DNA of 8,969 nucleotides from an uncultured Oscillospiraceae bacterium (GCA_910588415.1 CAJUPK010000105.1:1-8969), one strand, 5' to 3'. Counted from the stretch's first letter, positions 1 through 7,305 are shown. The notes: generated by a model from the sequence alone, not told the origin. Numbers and translations are program-made.

Positions 1-2194
1 TGTACTCCTCAATGTCCTCCGGGCAGGTGGCAATAATCATGTTCTGGCCGCCCAGTACATAGGAGGGGCGCATCAGCACCGGATAACCCAGCCGGTCCGC
101 GGCCTCCAGGGCTTCCGCCGCTGTGGTGACAGTGGACCCCTTGGGCCGCTTTATGCCCGCCCGCTCCAAAAGGGCGTCAAAGCGCTCCCGGTCCTCGGCC
201 ATGTCAATGGTGTCCGCAGAGGAGCCCAGGATTTTGATGTGGTTTTCCGCCAGGGTTTTGGTGAGCTTAATGGCTGTCTGGCCTCCAAAGGCCACTACCA
301 CGCCCATGGGTTTCTCTATCCGGATGATGTCCATCACGTCCTCTGGGGACAGGGGCTCAAAGTACAGCCGGTCGCCGGTGTCAAAGTCCGTGGACACGGT
401 CTCCGGGTTGTTGTTGATGATGACCACCTGATACCCCAGCTGCTGCAGAGACATGACGCAGTGAACGCTGGCATAGTCAAATTCAATGCCCTGGCCAATG
501 CGGATGGGACCGGAGCCCAGCACGATGACCGTGGGCTTGTCCTCCTTGCTTTGAATGAACGCCAGGGCCTCGTCCTCCCCGCCGCTTTCCGGGGTGTCAT
601 AGGCAGCGTAGAAGTAGGGGGTGTGGGCAGCGAACTCCCCGGCGCAGGTGTCCACCATCTTGAAGATGGTCTGCCGCTCCCACTGTACCGGGCAGCCGGA
701 CAGCCGCTCCAAGGTTTTGTCCGGGTAGCCCAGCTGCTTGCCCTGGATGTACAGCTCCTTGGTCAGCTGCCCCTTTTCCAGCTCCTTCTCAAAGGCCAGC
801 AGGTTCAAAAGCTTGGAGAGGAACCACTCGTCGATCATGGTCAGCTCGTGGAGTTCCTCCAGGGTGCGGCCCCGCTTCAAGAGCTCATACACAGCAAAGA
901 GGCGCTCGTCCGTGGCGTGTTCCGCCATATAGAGCAGGTTCTCCAGGGACTCTGCCGCCAGCTTGGGCAGGTTCAGGGTATCGAGGCCAATCTCGGCCCC
1001 CCGCACTGCCTTCATCAGGGCCATTTCAAAGGTATCGGCGATGCTCATCACCTCGCCTGTGGCTTTCATCTGGGTGCCCAGGTCCCGCTTGGCGTAGACA
1101 AACTTGTCAAAGGGCCACTTGGGGAACTTTACCGCCACATAGTCAATGGAGGGCTCGAAGGCCGCGTAGGTCACCCCGGTGACCGCGTTTTTGATCTCGT
1201 CCAGCCGGTAGCCGATGGCAATTTTGGTGGCCACTTTGGCAATGGGATAGCCGGTGGCCTTGGAGGCCAGGGCAGAGGAGCGGCTTACCCGGGGGTTTAC
1301 CTCAATGACCGCATACTCAAAGCTCTCCGGATGCAGGGCAAACTGGCAGTTGCAGCCGCCCTCTACCCCCAGTTCGCCCACAATATCCAAAGCGGCGGTG
1401 CGCAGCATCTGATATTCCTTGTCAGACAAGGTTACTGTGGGGGCAATGACAATGGAATCGCCGGTGTGTACGCCTACGGGGTCCAGGTTTTCCATAGAGC
1501 AGATAGTGATGGCGTTGCCGTCTCCGTCCCGCATGACCTCAAACTCGATTTCCTTCCACCCGGCAATGCTCTTCTCTACCAGCACCTGGGTGATGGGGGA
1601 CAGGGCCAGGCCGTTGGAGGTGACCTCCCGCAGCTCCGCGGGATCGTGAACAATGCCGCCGCCAGTGCCCCCCAGAGTGAAGGCCGGGCGGATGATCACC
1701 GGATAGCCAATTTCCCCGGCAAAGTCCTCCGCGTCCTCCACAGTGGTCACCACCTTGGAGGGAACGCAGGGCTGGCCGATGCGCTCCATGGCGTCCTTAA
1801 AGAGCTGGCGGTCCTCGGCCTTGTCAATGGTCTCTGGTCCCGCGCCCAAAAGGCGCACATGGTGCTTGGCCAAAAATCCCTCCCGAGCCAGCTGCATGGA
1901 GAGGGTCAGGCCGGTCTGTCCCCCAAAGCCGGAGAGGATACTGTCCGGCTTTTCCTTTTCAATGATGCGCTTCACAGTGGTCAGGGTCAGGGGTTCAATA
2001 TAGATCCGGTCCGCCATGGCCTGGTCGGTCATGATGGTGGCCGGGTTGGAGTTGACCAACACGATCTCAATGCCATCCTCCCGCAGGGCCCGGCAGGCCT
2101 GGGTGCCCGCATAGTCGAACTCCGCGGCCTGGCCAATCACAATGGGTCCGGAGCCAATCACCAATACTTTTTTGATATCTCTGTTCAGTGGCAT
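1..2194 (-). CDS. carB: Carbamoyl-phosphate synthase large subunit (partial, C-terminus beyond window)
   Basis: The product makes carbamoyl phosphate from bicarbonate, two ATP and ammonia channelled from CarA, in the cytoplasm, for pyrimidine and arginine synthesis. The start MPLNRDIKKVLVIGSGP is typical of the family. The first ATP-grasp half shows RPAFTLGGTGGGI, a HTGDSI segment, and EVNPRVSRSSALASKATGYP near residues 298-317; E298, N300 and R302 match the E. coli metal/ATP residues E299, N301 and R303. The second half restarts near residue 555 with VIVLGSGPIRIGQGIEFDYA and reaches RPSYVLGGQNM (R709 is equivalent to E. coli R715). Only 731 codons of a usual ~1070 are in the window; the gene runs off the left edge intact, with the frame conserved between landmarks at codons 1, 316 and 704. 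A strong GGGAGG ribosome site (2202-2207) sits 7 nt before the ATG. It is the last visible gene of the carA-Nudix-carB operon. Identity is nearly certain. Confidence 0.97.
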   Translation of the reverse strand, partial: MPLNRDIKKVLVIGSGPIVIGQAAEFDYAGTQACRALREDGIEIVLVNSNPATIMTDQAMADRIYIEPLTLTTVKRIIEKEKPDSILSGFGGQTGLTLSMQLAREGFLAKHHVRLLGAGPETIDKAEDRQLFKDAMERIGQPCVPSKVVTTVEDAEDFAGEIGYPVIIRPAFTLGGTGGGIVHDPAELREVTSNGLALSPITQVLVEKSIAGWKEIEFEVMRDGDGNAITICSMENLDPVGVHTGDSIVIAPTVTLSDKEYQMLRTAALDIVGELGVEGGCNCQFALHPESFEYAVIEVNPRVSRSSALASKATGYPIAKVATKIAIGYRLDEIKNAVTGVTYAAFEPSIDYVAVKFPKWPFDKFVYAKRDLGTQMKATGEVMSIADTFEMALMKAVRGAEIGLDTLNLPKLAAESLENLLYMAEHATDERLFAVYELLKRGRTLEELHELTMIDEWFLSKLLNLLAFEKELEKGQLTKELYIQGKQLGYPDKTLERLSGCPVQWERQTIFKMVDTCAGEFAAHTPYFYAAYDTPESGGEDEALAFIQSKEDKPTVIVLGSGPIRIGQGIEFDYASVHCVMSLQQLGYQVVIINNNPETVSTDFDTGDRLYFEPLSPEDVMDIIRIEKPMGVVVAFGGQTAIKLTKTLAENHIKILGSSADTIDMAEDRERFDALLERAGIKRPKGSTVTTAAEALEAADRLGYPVLMRPSYVLGGQNMIIATCPEDIEEY

Positions 2195-2212
2195 ATGTAA
2201 TCCTCCCTTTTT

Positions 2213-2692
2213 TCATCCGTCCATGGGCAGCGGCAGGGCGTACAAGCTGTTTTCCGTCACGCCGGAGGGGGTCTCATAGGGCAGCGGTTCCAGGCCCCCG
2301 CCTGCCAGCGCGCACCGGATCAGCTTCTTGGTCAGCCCAGGCACATCCGCCCGGCCCAAAGCTTCCTCTGTGTCCATCCAAACCACCAGGTCGTTTTCGT
2401 CCTGGTCAGACGTGGCCTTTCCAGACACATACTCTGCCTGGAAAGCCGCGTACCAATCCTTTTCACTAAAGCGCACAGCCAGCAGGCGGCCGGGTTCCAC
2501 CAGCACGCCGGTCTCCTCCCGCAGTTCCCGCCTTACCGCGTCCTGGGGCATTTCTCCGGCCTCTATATAGCCGCCCGGCACAATAAACAGCCCCTTGCCC
2601 CCGCCGTAGGTGTGCCGGGCCAGCAGCACTTTTCCATCCTGGATGACCACTCCGGTTACAGAGCGGCCCCAGTCTGTATGTCCTTTTTCCAT
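2213..2692 (-). CDS. Nudix hydrolase encoded between carA and carB
   Basis: The 159-aa protein is a member of the Nudix superfamily, which hydrolyses nucleoside diphosphates linked to another moiety using a divalent metal. A complete Nudix box (G-x5-E-x7-R-E-U-x-E-E-x-G-U) lies at residues 41-63: G41, E47, R55-E56, E59-E60, G62. It is preceded by the usual beta-strand region (VTGVVIQDGKVLLARH) and GLFIVPGGYIEAGE. No signal peptide or membrane segment is seen. The length is that of a stand-alone single-domain enzyme. The last 30 residues (GGGLEPLPYETPSG onwards) are outside the fold and I do not recognise them. The start is set by a GAGGG ribosome site (2700-2704) that overlaps the carA stop codon and lies 7 nt before the ATG, so translation is probably coupled to carA. 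It ends 18 bases before carB. The substrate cannot be read from the sequence; ADP-ribose, modified nucleotides or other NDP derivatives are all possible. Confidence 0.93.
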   Translation of the reverse strand: MEKGHTDWGRSVTGVVIQDGKVLLARHTYGGGKGLFIVPGGYIEAGEMPQDAVRRELREETGVLVEPGRLLAVRFSEKDWYAAFQAEYVSGKATSDQDENDLVVWMDTEEALGRADVPGLTKKLIRCALAGGGLEPLPYETPSGVTENSLYALPLPMDG

Positions 2693-2699
2693 GGCCTGT

Positions 2700-2704
2700 C
2701 CCTC
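2700..2704 (-). promoter_or_regulatory. Ribosome binding site of the Nudix gene, overlapping the carA stop
   Basis: Read on the minus strand, the carA stop TGA runs straight into GAGGG, which lies 7 nt before the Nudix ATG at 2692. A ribosome ending carA would sit on this site, which points to translational coupling. Confidence 0.7.
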
Positions 2705-3797
2705 AGTCCATCATGGCGAAGAACTGGTCAAAGAGCCATTCAGTCTCCAGGGGCCCGCCGCAGGCCTCTGGATGGAACTGGGTGGTGAAGGCAGGCAGGT
2801 TCAGGTAGCGAACCCCCTCGCAGGTGCCGTCGTTCACGTTTACATACAGCTCTTTGGCCACTGCGGGGTCCAGGCTGCTGCCCACCACCGCATAGCCGTG
2901 GTTCTGGCTGGTGATGTACACCCGTCCGGTCTCCAGGTCCTTGACCGGCTGGTTTTCTCCCCGGTGGCCGTACTTCAGCTTTTGAGACTTGGCCCCATGG
3001 GCCAGGGCCATCAGCTGGTGGCCCAGGCAGATGCCGAACATGGGCTTGCCCAGGGCGGCAATCTCCTTCAGGTTGTCAATCAGCTCCCTGTTGTCCGCCG
3101 GGTCCCCCGGGCCGTTGGAGAGCATCACCCCGTCCACGCCCAGGGCAGCAATCTCCCCGGCCGTGGTGGTGCAGGGGCATACCGTCACCTGGGCGCCCCG
3201 GGTTACCAGCTCCCGCCAGATGTTCTTTTTAAGGCCATAGTCCATCAAGGCGATTTTCTTCTGGGGCTGCTCTGGCCCCACCACATATTTCTCCTTGGTG
3301 GACACCGCCCGCACCGCGCCCTGCTGCCTGTAGGCCGAGAGAGCCGCCAGGTCCACAGAGGCCGGGTCGTTGGTGATTGTGCCGTTCATCACGCCCTTTT
3401 CCCGGATGAGCTTGGTCAGGGTGCGGGTGTCTATGCCCTCCAGAGCAATCAGGCCCTGGTCTTTAAAAAAGGCGTCAAGGCTGCCCTCTGAACGAAAGTT
3501 AGAAGGCGCTTGGCACCAATGCTTCACAATATACCCCCCGGGGCCCACCATGCCGCTCTCAAAGTCAGCGGGTATCACACCGTAATTGCCGATGAGCGGG
3601 AAGGTCTGTACCACGATCTGCCCCCAATAGCTGGGGTCAGTCAGGGTCTCCAGATAGCCGGTCATGCCAGTGGTAAACACCACCTCGGCGGTCAGCTCGC
3701 CGTCCGTCCCAAAGCGCCGGCCCTGAAAGGTCCTGCCGTTTTCAAGCACCAGGTAGGCTGTGTTTCCCCTGGTTTCTTTGTTTTCCATATGTACCAT
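2703..3797 (-). CDS. carA: Carbamoyl-phosphate synthase small (glutaminase) subunit
   Basis: The product is the glutamine amidotransferase subunit that releases ammonia from glutamine and passes it to CarB. The protein is 364 aa from the ATG at 3797. The N-terminal CPSase small-chain domain contains the family signature VVFTTGMTGYLETLTDPSY (about residues 39-57) and GIDTRTLTKLIRE (121-133). The class I glutamine amidotransferase domain follows: SNGPGDP (227-233), the nucleophile C257 in GICLGHQ, TSQNHGYAV (297-304) and the catalytic H342 and E344 in FHPEACGGP. The frame stays open upstream to 4025, but that part crosses the asnA terminator and the carA promoter, so it is not coding. The AAAGGAAAG ribosome site near 3806-3814 favours the ATG at 3797; an in-frame ATG at 3788 is the alternative. 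carA is first in the operon and has its own promoter at 3858-3886. Confidence 0.97.
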   Translation of the reverse strand: MVHMENKETRGNTAYLVLENGRTFQGRRFGTDGELTAEVVFTTGMTGYLETLTDPSYWGQIVVQTFPLIGNYGVIPADFESGMVGPGGYIVKHWCQAPSNFRSEGSLDAFFKDQGLIALEGIDTRTLTKLIREKGVMNGTITNDPASVDLAALSAYRQQGAVRAVSTKEKYVVGPEQPQKKIALMDYGLKKNIWRELVTRGAQVTVCPCTTTAGEIAALGVDGVMLSNGPGDPADNRELIDNLKEIAALGKPMFGICLGHQLMALAHGAKSQKLKYGHRGENQPVKDLETGRVYITSQNHGYAVVGSSLDPAVAKELYVNVNDGTCEGVRYLNLPAFTTQFHPEACGGPLETEWLFDQFFAMMD

Positions 3798-3857
3798 ATA
3801 CACCACTTTCCTTTCCGTATGGCCGCCGGTTTCCCGCCTGCTCCTATTCAATCTATT

Positions 3858-3886
3858 ATTGTACATGAAACCAGCCAGAAGCGCAA
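3858..3886 (-). promoter_or_regulatory. Sigma-A-type promoter of the carA-Nudix-carB operon
   Basis: On the minus strand there is a -35 box TTGCGC (3886-3881), a 17-nt spacer and a -10 box TACAAT (3863-3858). It lies just downstream of the asnA terminator and would start RNA near 3851, giving a leader of about 55 nt before carA. No obvious terminator/antiterminator pair of the PyrR type is visible in that short leader. Confidence 0.75.
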
Positions 3887-3938
3887 GTGTTTTTTTGCTG
3901 GAGGGGGATTGGAAATGAAGGAAGTTGCCCCTGCCTGC

Positions 3939-3977
3939 AAAAAGCCCGAAGGCAAGGGGTGCCTTCGGGACCTTTTT
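3939..3977 (-). terminator. Intrinsic terminator of asnA (also symmetric on the plus strand)
   Basis: A perfect 10-bp stem (3945-3954 with 3960-3969, CCCGAAGGCA type) has a 5-nt loop and is followed on the minus strand by CTTTTTG. It begins about 18 nt after the asnA stop at 3995. The plus strand also ends in a run of five T (3973-3977), so it could stop transcription from both sides. It separates asnA from the car operon. Confidence 0.88.
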
Positions 3978-3994
3978 CATGGCTGCAAACGGTT

Positions 3995-4996
3995 TTACAG
4001 CAACACAATGCCCGCTGCCCTGCATTTATCCCGGGTGTCCTGGTCCCACAGGGAGGCCTGGACCTCTCCCACATGGGCCTTGCCCAGCAGGAGCATGCAC
4101 AGGCGGCTTTGGCCAATGCCCCCGCCAATGGTCAGGGGCAGCTGGCCGTTTAACAGCATTTGGTGGAAAGGCAGCTGCCGCCGCTGGCCGCAGCCAGCCT
4201 CCGCCAGCTGGCGGTCCAGGCTCTCTGGGTCCACCCGGATGCCCATGCTGCTGATTTCCATGGCGCACTCCAAAGGCTCGTGCCAGAACAGCAGGTCGCC
4301 GTTTAGCTGCCAATCGTCATAGTCCGGGGCCCGGCCGTCGTGGGGCTTCCCACTTTTCAGCCTGCCGCCGATCTGCTGGATGAACACGGTCTTGTGCTCT
4401 TGGGTAAAGCGGTTCTCCCGCTCTTTGGGGGTCAGCTGGGGCCAGCGGTCCTCCAGTTCCTGGGCGGTGACAAAGGCCACCTCCCGGCAGAGCTGGGTAG
4501 AGAGGTCCGGAAACTGCCACTGCAGCTCATCCAATGTGCCGCAGATGGCGCTGACAATCCGCTGCACAGTGTCTGCCAGGTATGCCAGGGTGCGGCTCTC
4601 CCGGTCAATCACCTTTTCCCAGTCCCACTGGTCCACGTAGATGGAGTGGAGATTGTCCAGCTCCTCGTCCCGGCGGATGGCGTTCATGTCTGCCACCAGG
4701 CCGTTGCCCACAAAAAAGTCGTAGTCGTGCAGGGCCAGACGCTTCCATTTGGCCAGGGAGTGGACCACCTGGCCGTGGCCCCCCACAGCGGGAATGTCAA
4801 AGCCCACCGGGCGCTCTACACCGTTCAGGTCATCGTTCAGGCCTGTGGCGGGGTCCACAAACAGGGGGGCAGTGACGCGCTTTAGGTGCAGGGCCGCGCA
4901 GAGCTTTACCTGAAAAATGTTTTTGATCAGGCCAATGGCCTTCTGGGTGTCATAAAGGCCCAGGGCCGGGGAATAACCGGCGGGAATTACCGTCAT
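3995..4996 (-). CDS. asnA: Aspartate-ammonia ligase (AsnA-type asparagine synthetase)
   Basis: The enzyme makes asparagine from aspartate and free ammonia, with ATP going to AMP and PPi, in the cytoplasm. It is a class II aminoacyl-tRNA-synthetase-like fold. The 333-aa length matches the family (E. coli 330). Family blocks are visible in order: QVVHSLAKWKR (76-86), LHSIYVDQWDWEKV (116-129), HDGRAPDYDDW (219-229), LNGDLLFW (231-238), ISSMGIRVD (248-256) and LTIGGGIGQSRLCMLLL (288-304). The ATG at 4996 has a GGAAG ribosome site (5005-5009) 8 nt upstream. A TTG at 5011 would add five residues but would place the start on top of that site, so I reject it. It has its own promoter and terminator and is therefore probably monocistronic. 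The identification is very secure. Confidence 0.97.
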   Translation of the reverse strand: MTVIPAGYSPALGLYDTQKAIGLIKNIFQVKLCAALHLKRVTAPLFVDPATGLNDDLNGVERPVGFDIPAVGGHGQVVHSLAKWKRLALHDYDFFVGNGLVADMNAIRRDEELDNLHSIYVDQWDWEKVIDRESRTLAYLADTVQRIVSAICGTLDELQWQFPDLSTQLCREVAFVTAQELEDRWPQLTPKERENRFTQEHKTVFIQQIGGRLKSGKPHDGRAPDYDDWQLNGDLLFWHEPLECAMEISSMGIRVDPESLDRQLAEAGCGQRRQLPFHQMLLNGQLPLTIGGGIGQSRLCMLLLGKAHVGEVQASLWDQDTRDKCRAAGIVLL

Positions 4997-5023
4997 GGCA
5001 AACACTTCCAATCTCTGATTATG

Positions 5024-5051
5024 AAAGCTGAAGAAAAATTGATTCAGCTTT
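5024..5051 (-). other. Hairpin in the asnA 5' leader
   Basis: A perfect 9-bp inverted repeat (AAAGCTGAA at 5024-5032 with TTCAGCTTT at 5043-5051) with a 10-nt loop lies inside the roughly 75-nt asnA leader. It sits between the promoter and the ribosome site. It is not followed by a T run, so it is not a standard terminator. It may stabilise the 5' end or have a regulatory role; the sequence does not decide. Confidence 0.45.
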
Positions 5052-5077
5052 TGCGGGAAAACTTGCGTGTAAGCCTT

Positions 5078-5106
5078 ATTATAGCAGAAAAAGTGAAGTT
5101 TGTCTA
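5078..5106 (-). promoter_or_regulatory. Sigma-A-type promoter of asnA
   Basis: On the minus strand: -35 TAGACA (5106-5101, one mismatch from TTGACA), a 17-nt spacer, and a perfect -10 TATAAT (5083-5078). The predicted start is near 5071. Confidence 0.82.
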
Positions 5107-5130
5107 TATATAAATTGCATATAGATAAAC
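5098..5130. promoter_or_regulatory. Inverted repeat over the asnA -35 box, candidate operator
   Basis: The arms at 5098-5109 (GTTTGTCTATAT) and 5119-5130 (ATATAGATAAAC) match at 11 of 12 positions with a 9-nt centre. The left arm contains the whole -35 box of asnA (5101-5106). A protein bound here would block RNA polymerase, so a repressor site is the simplest reading. The cognate protein is unknown. The repeat is AT-rich, which lowers its weight as evidence. Confidence 0.45.
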
Positions 5131-5352
5131 TGCGCTTTTGGCCCCGTGGGCCGGGTTTAGGGATTGTTCGAAAAATCGCAAATACTGTCTTTTGGTTCCA
5201 ACCAAGCGCTTTCTGTGTTGGAAATTCTTGAAATACGGAACCTATTTCTCAGGATTTCTCCTTTGTGATCTCTCGTTTTTGATTCAAAAATCCGGCACTC
5301 TCACTGTTTTCAAATACGTCCCGGAAAGTCCTGGCTTCCCCTGCCGCCGGCA
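5131..5352. other. Upstream region of fucI with small dyads, no gene seen
   Basis: This is the part of the asnA-fucI intergenic region between the two promoters. Base composition is lower in G+C than the flanking genes. It holds two perfect short dyads, TTGGTT-CC-AACCAA (5192-5205) and TTTTTGA-T-TCAAAAA (5276-5290). A partial catabolite-response-like half site (AAGCGCTTTC, 5204-5213) is also present. An open frame on the plus strand here has no ribosome site or recognisable protein sequence, so I call no gene. Confidence 0.4.
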
Positions 5353-5381
5353 TTGACTTTTGCCAGATAAAAAGTTATAAT
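5353..5381 (+). promoter_or_regulatory. Sigma-A-type promoter of fucI
   Basis: -35 TTGACT (5353-5358), a 17-nt spacer, and a perfect -10 TATAAT (5376-5381). Transcription should begin near 5388, which leaves about 115 nt of leader before the fucI ATG. The promoter overlaps the ATG at 5380, which rules that codon out as a start. Confidence 0.85.
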
Positions 5382-5431
5382 GGAGATAAACAGCGGCGGC
5401 CCGCGTAGGGGCAGTATCCCAGGCGCTGGCA

Positions 5432-5481
5432 GCCGTCAATTTGCAGGGCGGGACGGCAGCGGCTGCTGTCAAAGGCCCGCC
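5432..5481 (+). other. GC-rich structured leader of fucI
   Basis: Within the leader, GCCGTC (5432-5437) can pair with GACGGC (5452-5457). Alternatively GGCGGG (5447-5452) can pair with CCCGCC (5476-5481), enclosing a small GCAGC/GCTGC hairpin. The two pairings share bases, so they exclude one another. The second ends 6 nt before the ribosome site at 5488. No known riboswitch is recognised, and high G+C makes such pairings likely by chance. Confidence 0.3.
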
Positions 5482-5487
5482 GGAAAC

Positions 5488-5492
5488 GGAGG
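5488..5492 (+). promoter_or_regulatory. Ribosome binding site that fixes the fucI start
   Basis: GGAGG lies 10 nt before the ATG at 5503. An in-frame ATG at 5512 is further away. The upstream open frame from 5380 begins within the promoter, so this site marks the start. Confidence 0.75.
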
Positions 5493-5502
5493 AACAGCCA
5501 GT

Positions 5503-7305
5503 ATGCAGTACATGCAGTCAATTTCATATCCCAAGATCGGGATCCGCCCTGTGATAGACGGCCGCTGGGGCGGCATCCGGGAGGGCCTAGAGCAGCAGAC
5601 CCTGGGCATGGCCAAAGGGGCGGCAGAGCTGATTGAGAGCACCTTGAAATACCCAGACGGCACCCCGGTACAGTGTGTAATCAGCGATACCACCATTGGC
5701 GGCGGGGCAGAGGCCGCCCAGTGCGCCCAGCAGTTCGCCTCTCAGAATGTGGTGGCTACCTTGAGCGTCACCCCCTGCTGGTGCTATGGCTCGGAGACGT
5801 TTGACATGGACCCCCGGACCATTAAGGCCGTGTGGGGCTTTAACGGCACAGAGCGCCCGGGGGCCGTGTACCTGGCCGCCGTGATGGCTGCCCATGCCCA
5901 GAAGGGCCTGCCTGCCTTCTCCATCTATGGCCGGGATGTGCAGGACCTGGGAGACAGCTCCATCCCCGCAGATGTGGCGGAAAAGATTTTGAAATTTGCC
6001 CGGGGCGCAGTGGCCGTGGGCTGGATGAAGGACAAGTCCTATGTAAACCTGGGCGGTGTGGCCATGGGCATTGCAGGCAGCTACTGCAACGCGGACCTGT
6101 TCCAGAAGTATCTGGGCATCCGGGCCGAGTGGGTGGATATGACGGAGATCCTCCGCCGGGTCACTTTGGAAATCTATGACAAAGAGGAGTATGCCAGGGC
6201 CCTAGCATGGATGAAAGAGAACTGCAAAGAGGGCTTTGACCTGAACCAGGGCAAGGACCTGCCGGAGATTATCACCCGGTCTAAGGTGGTCCCTGCGGAC
6301 AAGGACTGGGAGTTTATCGCCAAGATGACCATCATTGTCCGGGACATCCTGTATGGCAATCCCAAGCTGGACGAGCTGGGTTGGCACGAGGAAGCCCTGG
6401 GCAAAAACGCGGTGGCGGGGGGCTTCCAGGGCCAGCGCCAGTGGACGGACTGGCTGCCCAACGCGGACTTTACAGAGGCCATTCTGGCCTCCACCTTTGA
6501 CTGGAACGGCACAAAAGCGCCCACTCCCTTTGCCACGGAAAACGACACCTTAAACGGCGTGTCCATGCTGCTGGGCACCCTGGTGAGCCATACCGCCCCC
6601 TGCTTCCACGATGTGCGCACCTATTGGAGCCCTGAGGCCTGCCAGCGGGTCACTGGGCACAAGCCGGAGGGCGTGGCCGCAAAGGGCTTTATCCACCTGA
6701 TAAACTCCGGGGCCACAGCCTTGGACGGGTCCGGCGCGGCCAAAAACGCCGGGGGCCAGGGCTGCATGAAGCCCTTCTGGGATATGACGGAAGAGGATGT
6801 TTCCGCCTGCCTCTCTGCCACAGACTGGTGCCGGGCCAACTACGAATACTTCCGGGGCGGCGGGTTCTCCAGCCATTTCCGGTGCAGGGCAGAGATGCCT
6901 GTCACAATGCTGCGGGTGAATGTGGTGGACGGCATTGGCCCGGTGCTTCAAATTGCCGAGGGCTGGACCGCCGACCTGCCGGATGCAATTCATACCGCCA
7001 TTGACAAGCGCACAGACCCCTCTTGGCCCACCACCTGGTTTGTACCCCGGCTGACGGGCCAGGGGGCTTTCGCCGATGTATACAGCGTTATGGCAAACTG
7101 GGGGGCCAATCACGGCGTGACAGTGTATGGCCATGTGGGCGCAGAGCTGATCACCCTGGCGGCCATGCTGCGCATCCCTGTGAATATGCACAATGTGGAG
7201 GAGAGTAAGATTTTCCGGCCCCACGCCTGGGCGGCCTTTGGCACAGGCGACCCGGAGGCGGCCGACTACCGGGCCTGCCAGACCTATGGCCCTCTCTACA
7301 AATAG
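5503..7305 (+). CDS. fucI: L-fucose isomerase
   Basis: The enzyme interconverts L-fucose and L-fuculose (EC 5.3.1.25 family; members often also act on D-arabinose) as the first step of L-fucose breakdown in the cytoplasm. The 600-aa length matches the family (E. coli 591). The N-terminus reads PKIGIRPVIDGRWGG, followed by SVTPCWCYGSETFDMDP and GFNGTERPGAVYLAA. The Mn-binding residues are all present: E346 in ATENDTLNGV, D370 in DVRTYWSPEA and H537 in NWGANHGV, with the same spacings (24 and 167) as E337, D361 and H528 of E. coli. The C-terminus ends DYRACQTYGPLYK. It has its own promoter and a strong terminator, so it is transcribed alone. No kinase, aldolase, permease or fucosidase gene is in the window, so its pathway partners must be elsewhere. 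Identification is very secure; preference for fucose over arabinose is inferred from the family. Confidence 0.97.
   Translation: MQYMQSISYPKIGIRPVIDGRWGGIREGLEQQTLGMAKGAAELIESTLKYPDGTPVQCVISDTTIGGGAEAAQCAQQFASQNVVATLSVTPCWCYGSETFDMDPRTIKAVWGFNGTERPGAVYLAAVMAAHAQKGLPAFSIYGRDVQDLGDSSIPADVAEKILKFARGAVAVGWMKDKSYVNLGGVAMGIAGSYCNADLFQKYLGIRAEWVDMTEILRRVTLEIYDKEEYARALAWMKENCKEGFDLNQGKDLPEIITRSKVVPADKDWEFIAKMTIIVRDILYGNPKLDELGWHEEALGKNAVAGGFQGQRQWTDWLPNADFTEAILASTFDWNGTKAPTPFATENDTLNGVSMLLGTLVSHTAPCFHDVRTYWSPEACQRVTGHKPEGVAAKGFIHLINSGATALDGSGAAKNAGGQGCMKPFWDMTEEDVSACLSATDWCRANYEYFRGGGFSSHFRCRAEMPVTMLRVNVVDGIGPVLQIAEGWTADLPDAIHTAIDKRTDPSWPTTWFVPRLTGQGAFADVYSVMANWGANHGVTVYGHVGAELITLAAMLRIPVNMHNVEESKIFRPHAWAAFGTGDPEAADYRACQTYGPLYK

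Noticed and set aside
239..2200. 653-codon open frame on the plus strand
   Set aside because: It lies antisense to carB, whose conserved ATP-grasp motifs are unmistakable on the minus strand. The plus-strand translation shows no known motif; it is a long shadow frame caused by high G+C.
3798..4025. N-terminal extension of carA by 76 codons
   Set aside because: The extension spans the asnA stop region, its intrinsic terminator and the carA promoter, and no ribosome site supports it. The ATG at 3797 gives the usual family length.
4340..4885. 181-codon open frame on the plus strand
   Set aside because: It is antisense to asnA, whose family blocks are clear; no motif or ribosome site.
5138..5356. 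72-codon open frame between asnA and fucI
   Set aside because: No ribosome site, no recognisable protein features, and it overlaps the fucI promoter.
5380..5502. N-terminal extension of fucI by 41 codons
   Set aside because: The ATG at 5380 overlaps the -10 box of the promoter, so it would not be in the message. The extra residues are Gly/Arg-rich with no family similarity.
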